A DNA stretch of 64,000 bases from a bacterium (Candidatus Blackallbacteria) CG13_big_fil_rev_8_21_14_2_50_49_14 (lineage in GTDB: Bacteria; Cyanobacteriota; Sericytochromatia; UBA7694), in the NCBI GenBank assembly GCA_002783405.1, contig PFGG01000080.1, forward strand, positions 124,001 through 188,000, in the 5' to 3' direction. The notes under the pieces were generated by a model, which made no database searches, had not been told where the DNA came from, and was given only the letters and a program-made list of their open reading frames with translations. This document shows, one piece after another, positions 26,803 through 34,922 of this stretch. Positions within the stretch are counted from its first letter, which is position 1; each line of letters opens with the position of its first letter. Position numbers and translations under genes: made by a program.

Positions 26803-28709
26803 GGGCGCTGAATCAGCAAGCCATAGCAGAAAACATCCATATCCTGTAAAAAGGCTTGCAGGGGAAGCACTTGGGACATATTCTGCAGAAGGCTTTGCAG
26901 TTCCTTGCGATTGGGAATTTGCTCAGGCAAGCGGTATTTTTGAGTCTGACGAATTTGAAAACCATGCTGGCTCAAGGCCTTGGTCAAACTGCTCAGGGTA
27001 TAGCGGTAGTTCTGTTGGTAAAGATCCAATTCTTCTAAAGCATTCGGAAACTGCCCCTGCAGAAGATGGAGCAGGTTTAAGAAATTGCCACTGTTTTCCA
27101 CCAGTAGATAGATCGGGCCTTTAAATTCAGAAATGGCTTGCCATTGCGGTGAGTCGAAGCCAAATTTTTCGAGCACATGCGTCAATACGAGCGCTTCAGA
27201 CGGTGTTTCCGGGGACAAGGTCGGATATTCTTTCCAATGCAGGGTTGCTGTTTGGTAATGCTGTTCAAGCTCAAAACTCAGCCAGCGATCTCCCCTGCCA
27301 ATTTCGAGCACTTGACTGCCTTCAGAAAAGAGGCGCTGGATATTTGGAAAAACCTGTTTAAAATAGGTTTCTAGGAGTTTTTCGTATTCCAATACCTGTG
27401 AAAAAATGCGGGTGGTCCACTCCATTAAGGGGGCAAATTTGTGGTCGTAGGCGTTTTTGAGCGTATCCAGTGAATAGTTCTCATTGAGATGCAGATAGTG
27501 TTCGCGGTCCAGATGTAAAAATTCAAGGTGATCCCAGTTGGAAAAGCTGCCATCAATCAGGCCGCGGCTTTGAGTCTCCTGCCAGAGTGTGGTTCCAGGC
27601 AAAGGAATTAAGGGAAACACGCTGATCAAGGGCATGCGCGGCTGATTATTGCGAATAAACCAATAGGTCTTGGCCAGTTCCTCTTCTGTTTCGAGTGACG
27701 ATCCGACAATAAAATAACCTCCCGAATAAATGCCGACACGGCTACAAATATCCACGGCCTGTTGGTGTTTGCGTACCGTGGAATGGCGATCCTTGAGGTA
27801 GTGCAAAACCCGATCGGCTCCGCTTTCAAAACCCCAAGAAATCACGCGGATATTCATGTCTTTCAGAATCAGGGCAAACTCACGATCAAAAAAACTGGTT
27901 TTGGCCATGCAACCAAAAGAAACGCGTTGGTGAAGCTTTTCTGCGCGAATGCCGTCGGCCAGTTCCTTCAGACGCGATTTTTTGGTCACGAAGAGATCAT
28001 CATAAAAAATAATATGTTTTTGTTCAGGGTAATGGCGCACAATTTCGAGAATGTCTTCAATGACTTTGTCGACTGAAACATAGCGGATTAAATTGGCGCG
28101 TTCGCTGTACATGCAGAAATGACAACGAAAAGAACAACCGCGGGAAGAATATACGCCCCTGTCAAAAACCACTTCTTTTTCAAGTGCAGGCCACCAGGCC
28201 CGCATAATATCGCGACGGGGCAAGGGCAGTTCATCGAGATCTTTGATCCGGTCTTCAAAAACGGTGCGTTCTAATTTTTTTTCAGCTCCCCAATAGACCA
28301 GGTTTTGAATGTTTTGAAGCTGATCGGTCTCCCATGACTTGCCTTCAAGCAAGGTTTTAATCAAACTATACATGGGCTTCTCGCCCTCACCAATCACGCC
28401 GACATTGATCAAAGGGTGGAGAGAATGGGGGAGGGCTGAAATATGGGGCCCCCCTAAAACCAAGGGGGTTTCAGGCTGCGCTTTGCGAAATTGATGGGCG
28501 GCTTGAATGACCTGATTGTATTTTTCTGAGAAGGCGGAAATGGCAATGACATCAGGCTTTTTTTCCAGAACCCGTTCGGGATCGACTTCAAGAAAAATAT
28601 CCTCAACACCCAATTTTTCCTGCAAATAGGAGGCAATATAAGCAATGCCCATTAATGGGCCCGCCTGCCGGTTAAACTCATTGCAGGGAGCGTAAAAACC
28701 AATCCGCAT
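26799..28709 (-). CDS. B12-binding radical SAM protein with methyltransferase-like C-terminus (first of tandem pair)
   Basis: 636 residues. The N-terminal domain is of the cobalamin-binding type (LMGIAYIASYLQEKLG, DVIAISAFSEKY, LVLGGPHISALP, VGVIGEGEK), then the radical SAM core with CSFRCHFCMYS and WGFESGADRVLHYLK. From about residue 460 comes a methyltransferase-like domain with motif I VLEIGRGDRW, more intact than in its neighbour, and YLLVENSGNFLNLLHLLQG further on. Proteins of this class methylate or rearrange unactivated carbons, often in lipids or peptides. It starts 19 bases after a 43-codon peptide gene and overlaps the second radical SAM gene by 4 bases. Confidence 0.88.
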   Translation of the reverse strand: MRIGFYAPCNEFNRQAGPLMGIAYIASYLQEKLGVEDIFLEVDPERVLEKKPDVIAISAFSEKYNQVIQAAHQFRKAQPETPLVLGGPHISALPHSLHPLINVGVIGEGEKPMYSLIKTLLEGKSWETDQLQNIQNLVYWGAEKKLERTVFEDRIKDLDELPLPRRDIMRAWWPALEKEVVFDRGVYSSRGCSFRCHFCMYSERANLIRYVSVDKVIEDILEIVRHYPEQKHIIFYDDLFVTKKSRLKELADGIRAEKLHQRVSFGCMAKTSFFDREFALILKDMNIRVISWGFESGADRVLHYLKDRHSTVRKHQQAVDICSRVGIYSGGYFIVGSSLETEEELAKTYWFIRNNQPRMPLISVFPLIPLPGTTLWQETQSRGLIDGSFSNWDHLEFLHLDREHYLHLNENYSLDTLKNAYDHKFAPLMEWTTRIFSQVLEYEKLLETYFKQVFPNIQRLFSEGSQVLEIGRGDRWLSFELEQHYQTATLHWKEYPTLSPETPSEALVLTHVLEKFGFDSPQWQAISEFKGPIYLLVENSGNFLNLLHLLQGQFPNALEELDLYQQNYRYTLSSLTKALSQHGFQIRQTQKYRLPEQIPNRKELQSLLQNMSQVLPLQAFLQDMDVFCYGLLIQRP

Positions 28710-28723
28710 TTTGTATTGCTAGA

Positions 28724-28736
28724 CCCCTTCAGGGGG
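28724..28736 (-). other. Small hairpin over the peptide-gene stop codon
   Basis: On the minus strand CCCC-TGAA-GGGG forms a short hairpin whose loop contains the peptide gene's TGA. The 3' arm (GAAGGGG) is the only purine-rich stretch before the radical SAM ATG (about 14 bases away). Ribosomes ending the peptide would open it, which would couple the two translations. Inference from sequence only. Confidence 0.35.
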
Positions 28737-28860
28737 AGGAATAAGGAGAAGCCGCCGGTGGGTAAGGATTACTTCTGACGACGATCGGTTGCAGCACAGG
28801 TTGGGGCAGAAAAAACAGACGGCGTAAAAAGTCTGCCAGGCGGGAAAGCGAATGGTTCAT
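28729..28860 (-). CDS. Short 43-residue peptide gene upstream of tandem radical SAM genes
   Basis: Too short for a usual gene call. ATG at 28860 follows GGAGG with 5 bases of spacing, the strongest ribosome-binding site in this block, and the frame ends in TGA at 28729. The peptide has an amphipathic, basic N-terminal half (MNHSLSRLADFLRRLFFLPQ) and a Pro/Ser/Tyr/Asn-rich C-terminal half ending in SNPYPPAASPYSSP. That leader-plus-core look, together with two cobalamin-type radical SAM genes directly downstream, is how a ribosomally made, modified peptide precursor would appear. Alternatives: a regulatory leader peptide for the operon, or a membrane-binding microprotein. No cysteine is present, so thioether chemistry is excluded. 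Confidence 0.55.
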   Translation of the reverse strand: MNHSLSRLADFLRRLFFLPQPVLQPIVVRSNPYPPAASPYSSP

Positions 28861-29048
28861 GGTTTCCTCCTCTGCCCATTGCGCATAAAACTACTCGTAT
28901 CTTATAGAACTATTCTAGCTGTTCTGAAGACTTCAAATCAAGCTTTAATAGCTATTTAATAAAATCAGAAGCCTTCGCGGCCCTCCTTCAGATGGTATAC
29001 TGAATCCAAAATTTGCAATCAATTCAAAGGCATTAGAGGTTTTTTGAG

Positions 29049-29393
29049 ATGAAGCCCCTTGGTAAACGTAATCAAATGAATATGTCCAGTATGCTGGAAC
29101 AAGCCCAAAAAATGCAGCAGTCTTTGCTCGAAATTCAAGAAAAGCTCGCAGAAGAAGTGATCGAAGGCAGTGCTGGCAATGGCGCTGTTAAGGTTGCTTT
29201 GACGGGTAAGCATGAAGTTAAATCCGTACGGATTAAACCTGAAGCTGTAGATCCCGATGATCTGGAAATGTTGGAAGATCTTTTGGTCACTGCTTTTAAT
29301 CATGCTGTTGAGCTGGCCAATCAGAAAGCTTCTGAGCAGATGAGCGCCGTTACGGGTGGCTTACCGATCCCTGGTCTGGACAGTATTTTTTAA
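29049..29393 (+). CDS. ybaB: YbaB/EbfC family nucleoid-associated protein
   Basis: 114 residues. The YbaB core is clear: [22 protein letters not shown] coiled coil, then the strand pattern [21 protein letters not shown], the KSVRIKPE strand and [22 protein letters not shown]. The protein forms dimers that bind DNA. It directly precedes recR (2-base gap), the same pairing as ybaB-recR in many bacteria. An ATG 12 codons later (29085) is an alternative start and would give the commoner length. Confidence 0.93.
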   Translation: MKPLGKRNQMNMSSMLEQAQKMQQSLLEIQEKLAEEVIEGSAGNGAVKVALTGKHEVKSVRIKPEAVDPDDLEMLEDLLVTAFNHAVELANQKASEQMSAVTGGLPIPGLDSIF

Positions 29394-29395
29394 CC

Positions 29396-30010
29396 ATGTC
29401 CTATCTTACGCCCCCGCTGGGTCGCCTGGTGGGGGCCTTGCAAAAATTGCCGGGCATTGGTCCCAAGTCTGCTCAAAGACTGGCTTTTCATATTTTGAAA
29501 CAACCTCAGTCTCAGGTTGATGAATTGTCCCAGGCACTATTGGATGCAAAATCACAGATTCATTTTTGCTCGATTTGCAGCAATCTCAGCGCTCAAGATC
29601 CTTGCGAATTGTGTTCTCAGGCAGATCGCAACCAGGCAGTTATTTGCGTGGTCGCGGATTCACGTGATGTTTTAGCACTGGAAAAAACCCATGAATACCG
29701 TGGAGCCTACCATGTGCTGCAAGGTCTGATTTCTCCCATGGATGGCATTGGCCCCGAGCAACTGAAGGTGAGAGAATTGGTGCTGCGTTTGCAGGCACGT
29801 CTGGATCAGCCCGGTGGAATTGAAGAAGTGATCTTTGCTTTGAGCCCTTCTGTTGAAGGCGAAGCTACAACGCTCTATCTCTCGAAACTTTTGCGCCCGC
29901 TTGAATTGCGCATGAGCCGGATTGCCTATGGCTTGCCCATGGGTGGAGATTTAGAGTTTGTCGATGAAGTGACTCTGGCGCGTGCCATGGAAGGTCGGCG
30001 GGAAATTTAG
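29396..30010 (+). CDS. recR: Recombination mediator protein RecR
   Basis: 204 residues, the normal length. The helix-hairpin-helix [24 protein letters not shown], the four-cysteine zinc finger [16 protein letters not shown] and the Toprim domain ([36 protein letters not shown]) are all present and intact. With RecF/RecO it loads RecA onto gapped DNA. It follows ybaB after 2 bases; the next gene begins just past its stop codon. Confidence 0.97.
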   Translation: MSYLTPPLGRLVGALQKLPGIGPKSAQRLAFHILKQPQSQVDELSQALLDAKSQIHFCSICSNLSAQDPCELCSQADRNQAVICVVADSRDVLALEKTHEYRGAYHVLQGLISPMDGIGPEQLKVRELVLRLQARLDQPGGIEEVIFALSPSVEGEATTLYLSKLLRPLELRMSRIAYGLPMGGDLEFVDEVTLARAMEGRREI

Positions 30011-30011
30011 T

Positions 30012-31139
30012 ATGGAATCCGGCAAGGAATCTGGATTGGATTTTGCCCTCCTGGATCATCGTTTTCGCCGCATTCTGCTGATCAATTTTGGTGGCATTGG
30101 CGATGAAATTTTATTTTTTCCGGTGATTGAAGACCTGCGCCGCCATTACCCTGATGCTCGTATTTCGGTGGTGGTTGAGCCGCGTTGTAAAAGTATCATG
30201 GAGCAAAACTACTTTATTGATGAAGTCTTTTGCTTTGATATCAAGCACCGCAGGCATCCCGGAGATCTGCTCGAGCTTCTGGGCATTTTACGCAATGAGG
30301 CCCCTGATCTGTTGATTTCAAGTGGGGGCTCCCCTTTGGTTGCCTGTCTTTTGTTTCTCAGTGGTGCGCCCGTGCGTGTGGGCTATGCGACCCCCCGCTT
30401 TCAATTTTTGCTGACCCATCCTGTGGCTCTGAACAAAGAGCAATATGCGGCCCGCATGTACCATGATTTGCTCAATCCTTTGGGTTTTCCCAATAAAAAC
30501 CCTGTTCCGGGCATTTATCTTCCTCACAGTGTCAGGCATTGGGTGGATGAATGGCTGAAAAATAAGGGGGTGACAGAGCCCTATATTTTGATCCATCCCG
30601 GAGTCAGTCTTTTGAGCAAACAAAAACAATTGATTAAGAGTTGGGCGCTTGAAAAATGGGAAGCCTTGATTCGCCAACTCCTGCAGGAGGGACGCACCGT
30701 GATTCTGGCAGGAGGGCCTGACGATGCAGAAGAACTGGCCTATCTGACCAGTCATCTTGAAGACCCCCGTTTACTTTCGATTTATGGCCAAACCCGTGAT
30801 ATGTATCAATTGGGAGGCTTTATTCAAAGAGCAGGGGTGATGATCTGTGTGGATTCTGCTCCCATGCATTTGGGGGTGGGCTTGAATGTACCGTTGGTGG
30901 CGATTTTTGGCCCAACCGATGAGACCAAGCTTTTGCCGCCTGAAGCTGAAAATATCCGCGTGATTCATGCCGGAACTTCCTGTCGCCCTTGCCTCTGGGC
31001 TGTGCGCCAGACCACCTGTGAAGCCTTGACCTGTCTTCAGGATATTCAGGTGGCTCAGGTTTATCAGGCCGTATCGGAATTATTGGCACGAGAAGCCGAG
31101 CGAGCCGCTGAGAAGGCATTGGAAAAGTCGAAAAATTAA
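30012..31139 (+). CDS. Family 9 glycosyltransferase (heptosyltransferase-like)
   Basis: 375 residues from the ATG at 30012, directly after the recR stop; an in-frame ATG at 29982 lies inside recR. The fold is GT-B: RRILLINFGGIGDEILFFPVI at the N-terminus, ISSGGSPLVACL in the middle, then ILIHPGVS and the sugar-nucleotide site VILAGGPDDAEE, CVDSAPMHLGVGLNVPLVAIFGPTDE split over the last third. Family members add heptose or related sugars to the inner core of lipopolysaccharide or other glycans at the cytosolic face of the inner membrane. The actual sugar is not predictable. The Cys-rich CRPCLWAVRQTTC near the end is common in this family. Confidence 0.88.
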   Translation: MESGKESGLDFALLDHRFRRILLINFGGIGDEILFFPVIEDLRRHYPDARISVVVEPRCKSIMEQNYFIDEVFCFDIKHRRHPGDLLELLGILRNEAPDLLISSGGSPLVACLLFLSGAPVRVGYATPRFQFLLTHPVALNKEQYAARMYHDLLNPLGFPNKNPVPGIYLPHSVRHWVDEWLKNKGVTEPYILIHPGVSLLSKQKQLIKSWALEKWEALIRQLLQEGRTVILAGGPDDAEELAYLTSHLEDPRLLSIYGQTRDMYQLGGFIQRAGVMICVDSAPMHLGVGLNVPLVAIFGPTDETKLLPPEAENIRVIHAGTSCRPCLWAVRQTTCEALTCLQDIQVAQVYQAVSELLAREAERAAEKALEKSKN

Positions 31140-31234
31140 TCACAAATTAATATATGTTTGAAATTAATTTTACTTTTTTAGTTCAGTTTGAGGCCGCGAT
31201 CGACGATAATCAAAATAGCAAAAAGGAAGGATAA

Positions 31235-31894
31235 ATGGTTCCCATGGGAAACTTTTCAATTCGTGTTAAACCCGAAATTATTCAGGAGCGCGTTTCTGCC
31301 GCTCAAACCCGTGATATTGATCGTCTAGCAGCACAGTTTAAACTCGATAAGGGTGAAATCCTGGGTGATGGTATTGATATCAACGAAGCTCAGCATCTTC
31401 CCTTTGATGCGTTTATGCAGCTTTCTGGCAATGATACCAAAATTACCAAAGCTGATTTATTGAAATTTGCAGGCACAGAAACAGAGGAAGATGTTATTCG
31501 TGAATATGCCCGCAATATTGCGGCATCTTTGCCTGCCCGCATTGCTGATACGACCCCCCGTACCGATGATCAGCAGGCATTTCTTGATTTTAAAGTTAAA
31601 AAACGCGGCGATGAGATTGTCGTTCAAGCTGAACGCACCATTCCGCATCAAGGTACAGAGGCCACTGCTGCAGGTGTCTTCAGCATTATTAATGGCAAAG
31701 ATGTCAACCAAGATGGCAAAATCTCCCTCGGTGGCGAACTGATGGGATCTGCCTTTGTTTCCACTGCTGGCGATGCCTTGAAACTGGCCCAGGGAGATAC
31801 CTTCGTCACTCCGACTGAAGCTTTGCAGGCGATCTTTGAAAAAGCCAGCAAATTTGCTCCCGCCGATGTTGAAATTGCTTATAACAACCAGTAA
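31235..31894 (+). CDS. Unknown protein with EF-hand-like calcium-binding loops
   Basis: 219 residues with a strong ribosome-binding site (AAGGAAGG) 4 bases before the ATG. No signal peptide. Residues 170-185 contain DVNQDGKISLGGEL, a canonical EF-hand loop with Asp1, Asn3, Asp5, Gly6, Ile8 and Glu12-type positions. Two weaker loops (GDGIDINEAQHL near 46 and SGNDTKITKADLL near 68) are spaced like paired hands. I recognise no full-length family. It is bracketed by gaps and an intrinsic terminator, so it is transcribed alone. A calcium-binding regulator or structural protein is the most that can be inferred. Confidence 0.75.
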   Translation: MVPMGNFSIRVKPEIIQERVSAAQTRDIDRLAAQFKLDKGEILGDGIDINEAQHLPFDAFMQLSGNDTKITKADLLKFAGTETEEDVIREYARNIAASLPARIADTTPRTDDQQAFLDFKVKKRGDEIVVQAERTIPHQGTEATAAGVFSIINGKDVNQDGKISLGGELMGSAFVSTAGDALKLAQGDTFVTPTEALQAIFEKASKFAPADVEIAYNNQ

Positions 31895-31925
31895 TTTCAG
31901 AATCGCTTCCTGAATTTTTGCAAAC

Positions 31926-31968
31926 AAAAGCTCCTGTCTTCTAGGCAGGAGCTTTTGGCTGTTTTTTT
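31926..31968 (+). terminator. Intrinsic terminator after the EF-hand-like gene
   Basis: Stem AAAAGCTCCTG / CAGGAGCTTTT (11 bp, loop of 9) followed after four bases by a run of seven T. It is 32 bases past the stop codon. Confidence 0.8.
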
Positions 31969-32105
31969 GCTTTTATGGGGCTTGAGATCCTGAGTGTTTT
32001 AAGTTTTAATAAGAATATTCGCTGTCACTTCATATTTTATTTTTTGTGTTCTTTGAGCTTTTGGGTGTAAGGCAGCAAGGTTTGAGGGAAAAGAGGCCTG
32101 TGTGA

Positions 32106-32414
32106 ATGGGGTATGCTCAAGTTGATGTTCTTTGTGAAAGTTTATCCAGACAAACATTGCCCGTAAATACACGTGAAACTTTGCGCGTGGCTTTATCGTT
32201 GGCGCTTGCCAAGCGAGAGTCTGAAGAGCCTGAGCCTGTCTCCCGGCGACCGCGCAGTCGCTCGTGGGAGCCCGATCTCCAGGCCAATTTCCGTTATGTG
32301 CTTGAGGAGTTTGAACCGCCTCAACCTGTTCTCTCTGCTCCGCTTGCACTTCCTCGGGATTTAAAACGCCTGAAGCGGGCCTTGGCCGATCTGGATCGCT
32401 TACAGGAATATTAA
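32106..32414 (+). CDS. Small basic protein of unknown function
   Basis: 102 residues, rich in Arg, Pro and Leu. The middle (ESEEPEPVSRRPRSRSW) is charged and probably disordered; the ends are helical (LRVALSLALAKR and LKRLKRALADLDRL). No signal peptide, membrane segment or known motif. AGAGG lies about 13 bases upstream of the ATG, farther than ideal. It ends 8 bases before the convergent response-regulator gene. I do not recognise a family; the length is compatible with a small adaptor or anti-sigma-like protein, but nothing specific shows this. Confidence 0.5.
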   Translation: MGYAQVDVLCESLSRQTLPVNTRETLRVALSLALAKRESEEPEPVSRRPRSRSWEPDLQANFRYVLEEFEPPQPVLSAPLALPRDLKRLKRALADLDRLQEY

Positions 32415-32422
32415 GCTCGGGT

Positions 32423-33373
32423 TCAGTCTTTGAGCGTTTCTAAATAGTTGGGATACAATTGCTCAAAGCAATGGGGGCAAATGCCGTGGCTGAATTTTAC
32501 CTGGAAGTATTGCCGAAAATAGGTTTCAAAATTTGAAAATTCTCCACTGGGCATACGAATCTGTTTGCATGAAGCACAAATGGTGGTGACATCGTGCGCA
32601 GGGTGGAGCTGTTGCGGAGGTGTGATGGCTTCTGCTTGTGCCTGTTGGTATAAATTGAGCACGCGTCCTTGAAACTTGCCTTGTGTATCGTGTAAGGCGG
32701 CTGTAAAAAGTTTTACCTTGCACCTTTTTTGATTTCTTAACATTAAAATCAAGGGGGTTAGTTTTCGGATATTTTCGAAAGAATCAACAGGGTTTTGGCT
32801 CTCAGGATCATAAAATCGTGCAATTTCCTGCAATGTTTTTCCCTGCTCATTGAGCAGGGTGGTCTCTAAGAGTGCCTCTGCGGAGGGATTCATAAACTGA
32901 AGTTCATTCAGTTCGTTTAAGACCAAGATCGCATCAGGTGTATTGTCGAGGGTTTGCATAAACATATTCTGACGTAATTTGGCTTGTTTTTCCTGCGCAT
33001 GGCGATACAGCGAAATTTCAACCATGGCATGAAGTTCTCGCTCGCGAAAGGGCTTGATAATATAGCCAAAGGGGTTTGTCATCTTTGCGCGTTGCAGAGT
33101 TTGACTGTCAGCATTGGCGGTCAGATAAATGACGGCACAGTCATCAATTTTTTGAATGGCTTGGGTGGTATTGATGCCATCCATATCCCCTTTGAGATTA
33201 ATGTCCATGAGCACCAAATCAGGAGACTCTTCCTGGACTTTGCGCAGTGCGTCTGGGCCCGAATGTGCCGGGGTCAATACACGATAGCCAGCTTCCTGCA
33301 GACTTTCGCACAGATCTTCTGCAATCATCGTCTCGTCATCGACGACCAGAATCGTACGTTGTAAAGGGGTCAT
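32423..33373 (-). CDS. Response regulator with PAS domain and C-terminal zinc ribbon
   Basis: 316 residues. Receiver domain at residues 5-125 (ILVVDDETMIAEDL, Asp in DLVLMDINLKG, IKPFRERELH). A PAS-like domain follows (LDNTPDAILVLNELNELQFMN). The tail TTICASCKQIRMPSGEF...HGICPHCFEQLYP is the four-cysteine module found at the end of many environmental response regulators. No DNA-binding or enzymatic output is visible, so it may act by protein contact. Its start overlaps the kinase gene upstream by 4 bases, so the two form a two-component pair. Confidence 0.92.
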   Translation of the reverse strand: MTPLQRTILVVDDETMIAEDLCESLQEAGYRVLTPAHSGPDALRKVQEESPDLVLMDINLKGDMDGINTTQAIQKIDDCAVIYLTANADSQTLQRAKMTNPFGYIIKPFRERELHAMVEISLYRHAQEKQAKLRQNMFMQTLDNTPDAILVLNELNELQFMNPSAEALLETTLLNEQGKTLQEIARFYDPESQNPVDSFENIRKLTPLILMLRNQKRCKVKLFTAALHDTQGKFQGRVLNLYQQAQAEAITPPQQLHPAHDVTTICASCKQIRMPSGEFSNFETYFRQYFQVKFSHGICPHCFEQLYPNYLETLKD

Positions 33374-34740
33374 GGGGCCTCCCGCTGGCGTGGAAACAGA
33401 ATGCTGATCCGTGTTCCGCTCTCATTGTCTACAAAGATCCGCCCCCCGAGTTGTCGGCTGAGGCTGTTCACCAGTCGCAGCCCCAAGGTCTGTGGGCTGA
33501 GGGGCTCGATCTGCGAAGGCAAACCGATTCCATTATCGCGCACCACCAATTCGAATAGGTCGGGTTCGAGAGAGCGAATTTTAAGGCTGATTACGCAGTT
33601 TTCACAGGTATGGTGCTTGGGAAATGCAAATTTGATGGCATTGCTAAGCAGTTCATTTACAATCAAACCACAGGAAATGGATTGATCAATATCCATGTGT
33701 ACAGATTCACACTCATGCTCAAGCGAGATGGCAGACAATCCCATGCCATAGGCGTGGAAAAGATATTGGCTTAAGTCACGCAGATATTCAGCAATATCTA
33801 TTTTTTCAAGGTTATGAGACTCATAGAGTTTTTCATGCGCCAGGGCCATCGTCAGAATACGGTTCTGGGTCTCGCGAAGCACGCGAGAAGTCTGAGGATC
33901 TTCGCTTCGTCTGGCTTGAAGGCTGAGCATACTGGAGATTACCTGCAAGTTGTTTTTGACGCGGTGATAAACTTCTTGCAGCAGGTATTCCCGGTTCTGT
34001 AAGGAGCGTTCCAGTTTGAACTGCGTTTCTTTGAGATGGGTAATATCACGTGCGCCGACCATTAGGCTCCTGTGCTGCTCATCGTGAAATTGAGAGGCTT
34101 GGCATGAAAGCCAGAGATAATGCCCGTTTTTGTGACGATACCGGCATTCAATTGGGCCATAGTGGTTCTGGCTTTTGAGTATTTCGAGTCCTTCTGCGAC
34201 CAGGCCTTGATCTTCTGGATGAACCCAATCAAAGAGCGAGTGGCCCTTGAGTTCTTCCGGTGAGTAACCCAAGGTGGTAAGGTGGGACGGGCTGGCATAG
34301 AGGTAGATGCCCTGTTCAGAAAATTCAGCCAACAGATCCAGCATGATCTCTGAAAATCCAGACAGGCGGGCACTGAGCTTCTGTTTTGCTAGCAGACTTT
34401 TTTGGTGGTGCTGAAAGGCCATTAAAAGACCGCGTTTGAGCTGGGCTTCGTCAAAATTGTCAAAACACAGATAATCATCGATCAGGCCCTGTTCAAGCCA
34501 GGAAAGCGCCTTGTTTTGATCTGCAGCGGATACCAGGGCCAGAGCCCAGGCTTCAGGGGCTTCCTGGCGCCAGGTCTGCCATTCGCGGGTAGCGTTTTCA
34601 GCGGAAAAAGTACCCATTAGCAGATCGGGTGACCCTGTTGGCAACTCAAAAGCGACTCCGAATGTTTCCAAGGCTTTTTTTACCTCTGTTGGAAGATCGG
34701 AGCCACGGTATGCAATGCGAAGCGAAGCGAAGTCTGTCAC
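33370..34740 (-). CDS. HWE/HisKA_2 histidine kinase with PAS domain
   Basis: 456 residues from a GTG. Residues 1-115 look like a receiver that has lost its phospho-Asp. A PAS domain follows (IYLYASPSHLTTLGYSPEELKG, PIECRYRHKNGHYLWLSCQA). The dimerisation/phosphoacceptor helix is EVYHRVKNNLQVISSMLSLQA, the HisKA_2 type, and the HATPase has NELLSNAIKFAF. No membrane segments. Proteins like this feed response regulators with stress-type outputs; here the partner is the overlapping gene downstream (4 bases). Confidence 0.92.
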   Translation of the reverse strand: MTDFASLRIAYRGSDLPTEVKKALETFGVAFELPTGSPDLLMGTFSAENATREWQTWRQEAPEAWALALVSAADQNKALSWLEQGLIDDYLCFDNFDEAQLKRGLLMAFQHHQKSLLAKQKLSARLSGFSEIMLDLLAEFSEQGIYLYASPSHLTTLGYSPEELKGHSLFDWVHPEDQGLVAEGLEILKSQNHYGPIECRYRHKNGHYLWLSCQASQFHDEQHRSLMVGARDITHLKETQFKLERSLQNREYLLQEVYHRVKNNLQVISSMLSLQARRSEDPQTSRVLRETQNRILTMALAHEKLYESHNLEKIDIAEYLRDLSQYLFHAYGMGLSAISLEHECESVHMDIDQSISCGLIVNELLSNAIKFAFPKHHTCENCVISLKIRSLEPDLFELVVRDNGIGLPSQIEPLSPQTLGLRLVNSLSRQLGGRIFVDNESGTRISILFPRQREAP

Positions 34741-34777
34741 GCTTGGTTTTTCCTATGGAACCCTGAAAGGTATTGCT

Positions 34778-34783
34778 ATTATA
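34778..34783 (-). promoter_or_regulatory. Candidate -10 box for the kinase/response-regulator pair
   Basis: TATAAT on the minus strand, about 38 bases before the kinase GTG, in the divergent gap with the ATP-grasp gene. No convincing -35. Confidence 0.35.
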
Positions 34784-34922
34784 TCAGGTTGGTTTGAGAG
34801 TTTTCCAGAAAGGGAGAGAGACGTTTTATTTCTGGGCTGAAGAGGTGTGTCAAACGTCCTGTCCAAGAGACTGGGGCTGTGTTAAGATATGCGGTAATTC
34901 TGCTCTGAAGAGAAAATGATAC

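Noticed and set aside
28729-28860. Calling the short peptide a sactipeptide or thioether-type precursor
   Set aside because: It contains no cysteine, and the radical SAM enzymes are of the cobalamin-binding type without a SPASM-like Cys-rich end.
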